From Chitinophaga polysaccharea (GTDB lineage: Bacteria; Bacteroidota; Bacteroidia; Chitinophagales; Chitinophagaceae), in assembly GCF_007829335.1 (NCBI RefSeq), contig NZ_VIWO01000011.1, forward strand, positions 124,001 to 188,000: 64,000 bases of DNA, given 5' to 3'. The notes under the pieces are model-generated. The model saw nothing but the letters and a program-made list of their open reading frames with translations, was not told where the DNA came from and did no database searches. Position 1 is the first letter of the stretch. The number at the start of each line of letters is the position of its first letter. The position numbers and the translations under genes are program-made. Positions 59,561-64,000 of the stretch are shown here, in pieces.

Positions 59561-61789
59561 ATGAAAAAGCTATTGGGCGCTATACTGTGTTGTACCTTAT
59601 TTTTTCTTTCTACAGCTGTTACTGCTCAGCATTCGGGCGCCGGTCCTGGTACAGGGTACCGGTTATGGTATACCCAACCTGCCGAAAAATGGGATACACA
59701 GGCATTACCTATCGGCAATGGAAGAATGGGTGCCATGCTATTCGGTGGTATTAAAACGGAAAAGGTACAGTACAATGAACAGAGTTTATGGAGTGGCGAC
59801 AATAATTGGGATGGAGAATATGAAACCGGGGATCATGGCTTCGGCTCCTACCGGAATTTCGGAACGTTTGTAATAGATTTCAATCATACGGATGTAGTAA
59901 CCGGGTATTATCGCTCATTAAATATCCAAACCGGGGTGCATACCACTGCTTTTGAAATAGGCGATACCCGTTATACCCGGGAGGCGTTTGCCAGTCACCC
60001 CGACCAGGTAATGGTTTTCCACTATACCGCCAGTAAAAAGGGAGCTTTATCCGGTAAAATCTCTATGCAGTCGGCACAAGGAGCCATGAGTGCTGCCAAT
60101 GCAGATGGATTGAGCTTTACGGGTGAAATGCCCAATCACCTGAAATACGCCGCTAGCATGCAGATCGCGCACGAAGGAGGTAGTATTTCGGTAGAAGGGA
60201 ATAACTGGGTGTTTCAAAAATGCAATGCCATTACCATTTACCTCGATGCGCGGACAAACTATAAACCGGATTACCAATCGGGATGGCGTGGGGCGGATCC
60301 CATGCCGCTGGTTAAACAAGAAATCAGTGCGGCCAGGAAAAGTGATTATCAAACATTGGTAAGCCGTCATACGAAAGACCTTACTCGTCTCACCCTGGCA
60401 GCGTCTATTGATATTGGGAAAACGGATGCCGACGTGCTACTGTTGCCTACCGATGTTCGCCTGAAAAAATATGCAGGCGGTAGTGTGGATCCCGACCTGG
60501 AAGAAACCTTATTTCAGTATGGCCGTTATTTACTGGCCAGCTGTTCGCGTACAGGCGGGTTACCAGCTAATCTGCAGGGTTTATGGAACGACAGCAACAC
60601 ACCGCCCTGGGCTGGCGATTATCATAATAATATCAACATCCAGATGAATTACTGGGGTGTAGAATCAACGAATTTATCTGAATGCCATTTGCCCCTGATA
60701 GATTTTATCAAGGCTGCGGAAGAGCCCTGCCGCATCGCTACCCGGAAGGCATTCGGGGCTAATGTACGTGGATGGACGGCCCGCACCAGCCAGAGTATTT
60801 TCGGCGGGAATGGCTGGGAATGGAATATTCCGGCCAGTGCGTGGTATGCACAACATGTTTTCGAACATTGGGCTTTTACCATGGATAAAACCTATTTGCG
60901 TACTACGGCCTACCCTATTTTGAAAGAAATCTGCCAGTTTTGGGAGGATCGTTTAAAGAAAATGCCCGATGGCAAACTGATGGTACCCAATGGATGGTCG
61001 CCCGAGCATGGTCCCCGGGAAGATGGCGTCATGCACGATCAGCAATTGGTATGGGATCTTTTTCAAAACTACCTGGAAGCGGCGAAGGCATTGGGCATCG
61101 ATTCGGCCTACCAGCTGAAAGTAGCAGATATGCAGGCACATCTTGCGCCTAACAAGATCGGTAAATGGGGGCAATTACAGGAGTGGCAGGAAGACAGGGA
61201 TGACCCGGATGATCAACACCGGCACACTTCCCACCTATTTGCCATTTACCCCGGCCGCCAGATCAGTATGACGCTTAACCCAGATTTCGCAAGAGCCGCC
61301 ATCATTTCATTGCGGAGCCGGAGCGGAAACTATGGAAAAAATGAAAACACGCCATTCACCGTCGAATCAACGGTGGGAGATAGTCGCCGCTCGTGGACAT
61401 GGCCCTGGCGCTGTGCGCTTTGGGCACGCCTCGGCGAAGGTGAAAAGGCAGGCATCATGGTGCGCGGGTTACTTACTTATAATACCCTGCCCAATCTTTT
61501 TACTACACATCCGCCATTCCAGATAGACGGCAACCTCGGCATCACTGGCGCCATGGCGGAGATGCTGCTGCAAAGCCATGCCGGTGAAATTCATTTGTTG
61601 CCGGGAATACCATCTGGCTGGGCGGCCAACGGATCTTTTAAAGGCCTGAAAGCCCGGGGAGGATACACGGTAGATTGCACCTGGAAAAATGGGCAAGTGA
61701 CCGGGTACCGCATCAGATCAGCTGAACAAAAGAAAGTATGGGTCCGGGCAAATGATAAAAAGATACAGGTGGTAACGCAGAAAGGATAA
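59561..61789 (+). CDS. Glycoside hydrolase family 95 alpha-L-fucosidase-like enzyme
   Basis: 742 residues. Signal peptide (about 1-22, AVTAQ). N-terminal domain has 'GYRLWYTQPAEKWDTQALPI' and 'GNGRMGAMLFGG', 'VQYNEQSLWSGDN', the GH95 opening motif. Catalytic (alpha/alpha)6 domain: HNNINIQMNYWG (about 355, equivalents of the catalytic Asn pair), WSPEHGPREDG (about 480, general acid Glu) and IDGNLGITGAM (about 655, Asp). All key residues seem intact. It should release terminal alpha-1,2-linked fucose or the related galactose in the periplasm. It has its own leader after the SusD terminator, and a strong terminator follows. Confidence 0.93.
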   Translation: MKKLLGAILCCTLFFLSTAVTAQHSGAGPGTGYRLWYTQPAEKWDTQALPIGNGRMGAMLFGGIKTEKVQYNEQSLWSGDNNWDGEYETGDHGFGSYRNFGTFVIDFNHTDVVTGYYRSLNIQTGVHTTAFEIGDTRYTREAFASHPDQVMVFHYTASKKGALSGKISMQSAQGAMSAANADGLSFTGEMPNHLKYAASMQIAHEGGSISVEGNNWVFQKCNAITIYLDARTNYKPDYQSGWRGADPMPLVKQEISAARKSDYQTLVSRHTKDLTRLTLAASIDIGKTDADVLLLPTDVRLKKYAGGSVDPDLEETLFQYGRYLLASCSRTGGLPANLQGLWNDSNTPPWAGDYHNNINIQMNYWGVESTNLSECHLPLIDFIKAAEEPCRIATRKAFGANVRGWTARTSQSIFGGNGWEWNIPASAWYAQHVFEHWAFTMDKTYLRTTAYPILKEICQFWEDRLKKMPDGKLMVPNGWSPEHGPREDGVMHDQQLVWDLFQNYLEAAKALGIDSAYQLKVADMQAHLAPNKIGKWGQLQEWQEDRDDPDDQHRHTSHLFAIYPGRQISMTLNPDFARAAIISLRSRSGNYGKNENTPFTVESTVGDSRRSWTWPWRCALWARLGEGEKAGIMVRGLLTYNTLPNLFTTHPPFQIDGNLGITGAMAEMLLQSHAGEIHLLPGIPSGWAANGSFKGLKARGGYTVDCTWKNGQVTGYRIRSAEQKKVWVRANDKKIQVVTQKG

Positions 61790-61852
61790 ATATAACGAGC
61801 ACTTGCAACGTTTCCTATATTTACGCCGAAAGAAAATTTAGGGACCTGTGAC

Positions 61853-61900
61853 TTTAGGCGTGTGTTTCAAAGTAAAATTGAGACACACGCCTAAATTTTT
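61853..61900 (+). terminator. Strong intrinsic terminator after the GH95 gene
   Basis: An 18-bp stem (61853-61870 with 61878-61895; core TTTAGGCGTGTGT / ACACACGCCTAAA) with a 7-base loop is followed by ATTTTT. Confidence 0.92.
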
Positions 61901-61930
61901 CCAAAATCTTTTTGCATTCCTATTAATATG

Positions 61931-61944
61931 TATGTTTGTACATA
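61931..61944. promoter_or_regulatory. Second copy of palindrome TATGTTTGTACATA
   Basis: Identical 14 bases to those at 53988-54001; TATGTTTG again matches the -7 consensus, with TTTG at 61911-61914 (16 bases upstream, shorter than usual). TTGCATT and ATTAAT are also shared between the two sites. Confidence 0.5.
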
Positions 61945-62066
61945 TGAAGCATATAAGGTCTATGCTCGTTCTATCAGGCTGTATCTGCACCGGCGTTGCC
62001 AGCGGGTCCCATTTCAGGCAGAGGCGTGCTTATGATTCGCGTGGTTATAAAATAAGGCCAGGATGA
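61944..62066 (+). CDS. Short lipoprotein-like ORF, probably a remnant
   Basis: 40 residues from ATG at 61944, which begins at the last base of the palindrome. MKHIRSMLVLSGCICTGVAS reads like a lipoprotein signal (LSGC) followed by a short basic tail that ends in TGA. It looks like the 5' end of a gene whose body has been lost, under the copy of the GntR-type site. The rest of the gap 61790-62100 holds only the terminator. Confidence 0.3.
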   Translation: MKHIRSMLVLSGCICTGVASGSHFRQRRAYDSRGYKIRPG

Positions 62067-62100
62067 GGATCTGGCGCGCATCAAGGCCTTATACGTCCAA

Positions 62101-62463
62101 TCAACTGGACTGCTTTTCCAGCAATGGTCTTGGATCAAAAATAACTTTAAACGCTTTTATTTTGCCCGACTGAATTTGATACCAGCCACTGGCGAAGATG
62201 GTAGTGGCATTACCCATATCGATGTCGTAAAAAAGGCTTACATCACTATCATCGGCCAATACCTTTTTGATATCGTATTTGAATTTCATACGGCTCATAT
62301 CATCCAGGTATATGTCGGCGCCATGGCGGCTTCCCATCACTCCTACGAAATTAAAATCATCTGCCAGTTGCTGGCGGGCAGCCGCAAAATCCTCGCGGTT
62401 TAAGGCATCAATAAAAGATAACACTATGTCTTTGGCGCTTTTGATGGTTTGTGTGGTACTCAT
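62101..62463 (-). CDS. NTF2-like/SnoaL-like protein
   Basis: 120 residues. 'AKDIVLSFIDALNREDFAAA' helix, ADDFNFVGVMGSRHGADIYL, and strands 'DVSLFYDIDMGNATTIFASG', IKAFKVIFDPRPLL match the SnoaL-like fold of about 120 residues. A cytoplasmic small-molecule-binding or enzyme role is possible; the substrate is unknown. It lies 89 bases upstream of, and on the same strand as, a Crp/Fnr-family regulator gene. Confidence 0.82.
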   Translation of the reverse strand: MSTTQTIKSAKDIVLSFIDALNREDFAAARQQLADDFNFVGVMGSRHGADIYLDDMSRMKFKYDIKKVLADDSDVSLFYDIDMGNATTIFASGWYQIQSGKIKAFKVIFDPRPLLEKQSS

Positions 62464-62552
62464 GCCATTTTTTTTAAAGGTGAAGAACAGTGTAAAGGTC
62501 GGCCTATATGGATAAACCGACCTGTGATGATCGTCACAAAATGGATACCGGG

Positions 62553-63140
62553 TTATTTTCTGCTACGGATACGGCTGAGTGTTTCCCTGGCGATGCCCAG
62601 GTAAGAAGATAGTTGTGAAAGTGATACCCGTTGCAACATTTCGGGGTAATGTTCAGCCAGGTACGCATAGCGTTCCTGTGCCGTCATGAGTTTATAAATA
62701 GCCACATGTTGTTCCTGTTTGGCCGCAATACTTTGCAGGCATTTCCGTCCCAATGTTTCCACATCCGGATCCTGCGCAGCAGCGGCATACAGGCGTTGCT
62801 TATCAAACTTTATGGCCGTGAGCGGCTCAGCAGCCTGTATAGCGTAGTCCGACCGCTCGCCACGGGCAAAGCTGTTGATGTTAGTAGCAATATCATCTTC
62901 GAAGAAAAAAGCTGTATTAATCTCTTTCCCATCTTTATTGTAAAAAGTGCGGCAATAACCTTTGCAGATATAATACAGGGCATCGCATACTTTGCCAGGT
63001 TCCAGCAGCAAGTCGTCTTTTTTAAATGATACTATGGTGAGTGCGGGATAAATAGCACGCCAGTCTTTAGCAGTAAAGCCGGTGAGCGTATTCATGTAGT
63101 GCAGCACCTGTTGCGATGCGGCGGCTTCAAGGTCGAGCAT
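62553..63140 (-). CDS. Crp/Fnr-family transcriptional regulator
   Basis: 195 residues from ATG at 63140 (MLDLEAAASQQVL); the longer frame to 63224 has an implausible N-terminus. Cyclic-nucleotide-type beta roll: FKKDDLLLEPGKVCDALYYI, CKGYCRTFYNKDGKE. C-terminal helix: 'VSLSQLSSYLGIARETLSRI'. No Cys cluster of Fnr type is seen; sensory ligand unknown. It belongs to the short Crp/Fnr proteins common in Bacteroidota (about 190 residues). Confidence 0.88.
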   Translation of the reverse strand: MLDLEAAASQQVLHYMNTLTGFTAKDWRAIYPALTIVSFKKDDLLLEPGKVCDALYYICKGYCRTFYNKDGKEINTAFFFEDDIATNINSFARGERSDYAIQAAEPLTAIKFDKQRLYAAAAQDPDVETLGRKCLQSIAAKQEQHVAIYKLMTAQERYAYLAEHYPEMLQRVSLSQLSSYLGIARETLSRIRSRK

Positions 63141-63229
63141 AGTTACGTTCAATTTTTGCCGCGTAAAGGTACATAATAAAAGCGGCGTAGCTGTGTGGTA
63201 CGCCGCAGCAGCATTTACGAACAATCATC

Positions 63230-63322
63230 ATGGCCGCTTGGTTAGAGACCAAACTAAAACGAAAGCCGCTGGGAAAAATTCTCCGGGAGAAATACGAAGC
63301 AGAACTGGCTGATCCTTCTTAG
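63230..63322 (+). CDS. Possible 30-residue ORF
   Basis: ATG at 63230 gives MAAWLETKLKRKPLGKILRE and ten further residues, ending TAG exactly against the stop of the convergent gene at 63323. Basic amphipathic look; no family. No ribosome site is clear, so this may be chance. Confidence 0.2.
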   Translation: MAAWLETKLKRKPLGKILREKYEAELADPS

Positions 63323-64000
63323 CTACCGCAAAATAGTAATACCGTGATGCCCTTGCCGATTACTGGCATTTATCTGGTCAATTGCCTGCAGAATAGCCGT
63401 TCTGCAGGCAGGCGTCTCCAGCTCATACATCCCTTTCAGCAAAGGCCTTGCTTCAGTAACCTGTAATTGTCCCAGGCAACTAATGATATGTATACGCAGT
63501 GTTTCTACTGATACTGGCAGTAAACGCAACATCACTTTTACGGCAGTACGTTGCTGATAGTGGGTAGCCAACCTCAGTGCAAAGCTAATCAGGGTAGGAT
63601 GGTACCGGGGATCGATCCATTTTTCGAACAGTGGTACGGGAATATCTTCCCTGACCATGAGCATGCGGGATAACTCGAACTGCTGCCAGGGTAACAGGAC
63701 TTCATTGGGTTCTTCCAAAAATTCCAGCGGATGAGCGGGCGCACATTGCACCATATGGCTGCGTGCCAGCCAGCGGGTACGTTCGTTTTTACTCTTTGTG
63801 AGCCGGAGTATAAACGGTCCATCTATCCAAACGCCCATACCCGACAACTCCCTCAGTGACGCCTGTACCCTGCCGGGCTTACCGGAATACAGCCCTGCCG
63901 TTGCTTCTATATGTAATGCCAGTCGCAGGTACACCGTACGCAAAATCGCCGGGATATTGCCGGTAAAACTTTTCCGGTAGGCCATCAGCTGACGAATGAA
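63323..64000 (-). CDS. Partial gene, HEAT-like helical protein
   Basis: The minus-strand frame is open from the window edge to the stop at 63323; an ATG at 63985 (MAYRKSFTGNIPAI) could be internal, since FIRQL precedes it in frame. About 220 residues visible, with helical-repeat look in the C-terminal half ('FALRLATHYQQRTAVKVMLR', 'RIHIISCLGQLQVTEARPLL', ACRTAILQAIDQINAS), as in HEAT-repeat proteins of Bacteroidota. Function unknown; the N-terminus lies outside. Confidence 0.6.
   Translation of the reverse strand, partial: FIRQLMAYRKSFTGNIPAILRTVYLRLALHIEATAGLYSGKPGRVQASLRELSGMGVWIDGPFILRLTKSKNERTRWLARSHMVQCAPAHPLEFLEEPNEVLLPWQQFELSRMLMVREDIPVPLFEKWIDPRYHPTLISFALRLATHYQQRTAVKVMLRLLPVSVETLRIHIISCLGQLQVTEARPLLKGMYELETPACRTAILQAIDQINASNRQGHHGITILR

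Noticed and set aside
1..64000. CRISPR array, rRNA operon, replication origin or prophage
   Set aside because: No regularly spaced direct repeats, rRNA-like sequence, DnaA-box cluster or phage structural genes were seen on either strand.

Overview
The window comes from a member of the Bacteroidota, most likely a Chitinophaga-like bacterium (Chitinophagaceae). This rests on two SusC/SusD pairs, an ECF sigma/FecR pair, three large outer-membrane beta-barrel proteins with a carboxypeptidase-regulatory-like N-terminus, a GLPGLI-family protein, six-bladed propeller proteins, several promoters of the Bacteroidota type (TAnnTTTG at -7) and mostly weak Shine-Dalgarno sequences. No database search was run; family calls come from reading the proteins. 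The two edge genes are cut by the window.

Layout. 1-9.4 kb: a visibly AT-rich minus-strand series (Cys-rich exported peptide, propeller lipoprotein, CxxC thioredoxin-like membrane protein, second propeller protein, outer-membrane barrel, transglutaminase-like lipoprotein), with a divergent O-antigen-ligase-like membrane protein carrying TPRs. 9.5-24.1 kb: an outer-membrane barrel, then an ECF sigma, FecR, SusC with STN domain, SusD, fasciclin-like lipoprotein and a further lipoprotein, closed by a strong terminator and facing a GH38 alpha-mannosidase. 24.4-29.5 kb: a luciferase-like monooxygenase, a single-span protein of unknown function, a 47-residue exported peptide gene with its own promoter and terminator, and a TPR histidine kinase with its response regulator. 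29.6-33.3 kb: a compact plus-strand run of two Cys-rich small proteins, an HNH protein, a coiled-coil protein, a DUF4407-like membrane protein and a PD-(D/E)XK nuclease; it resembles an uncharacterised defence-type module. 33.3-38.5 kb: divergent azoreductase/HxlR, a broken glutaminase gene, divergent TetR/alpha-beta hydrolase with two matching palindromic operators, and fragments of an IS5-type transposase and a site-specific recombinase beside tRNA-Ser(UGA). 38.5-52 kb: housekeeping and accessory genes (thioesterase, VOC protein, AraC regulator, GLPGLI plus barrel pair, IlvD/Edd dehydratase plus SDR, SNF2 helicase). 52-62 kb: a secreted-repeat lipoprotein and a glycan-utilisation locus made of GntR regulator, SusC, SusD and GH95 alpha-L-fucosidase. 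62-64 kb: an NTF2-like protein, a Crp/Fnr regulator and a partial gene.

How parts work together. The ECF/FecR/SusCD block fits trans-envelope signalling, in which ligand binding to the STN-bearing SusC relieves FecR and activates the sigma factor. The GH95 locus fits import of fucosylated glycans under GntR control; the same 14-base palindrome (TATGTTTGTACATA) lies before SusC and again after the GH95 gene, each time overlapping a -7-like box. The two best candidates for an undescribed system are the Cys-rich peptide locus (1-9.4 kb) and the HNH/coiled-coil/DUF4407/PD-(D/E)XK operon (29.6-33.3 kb).
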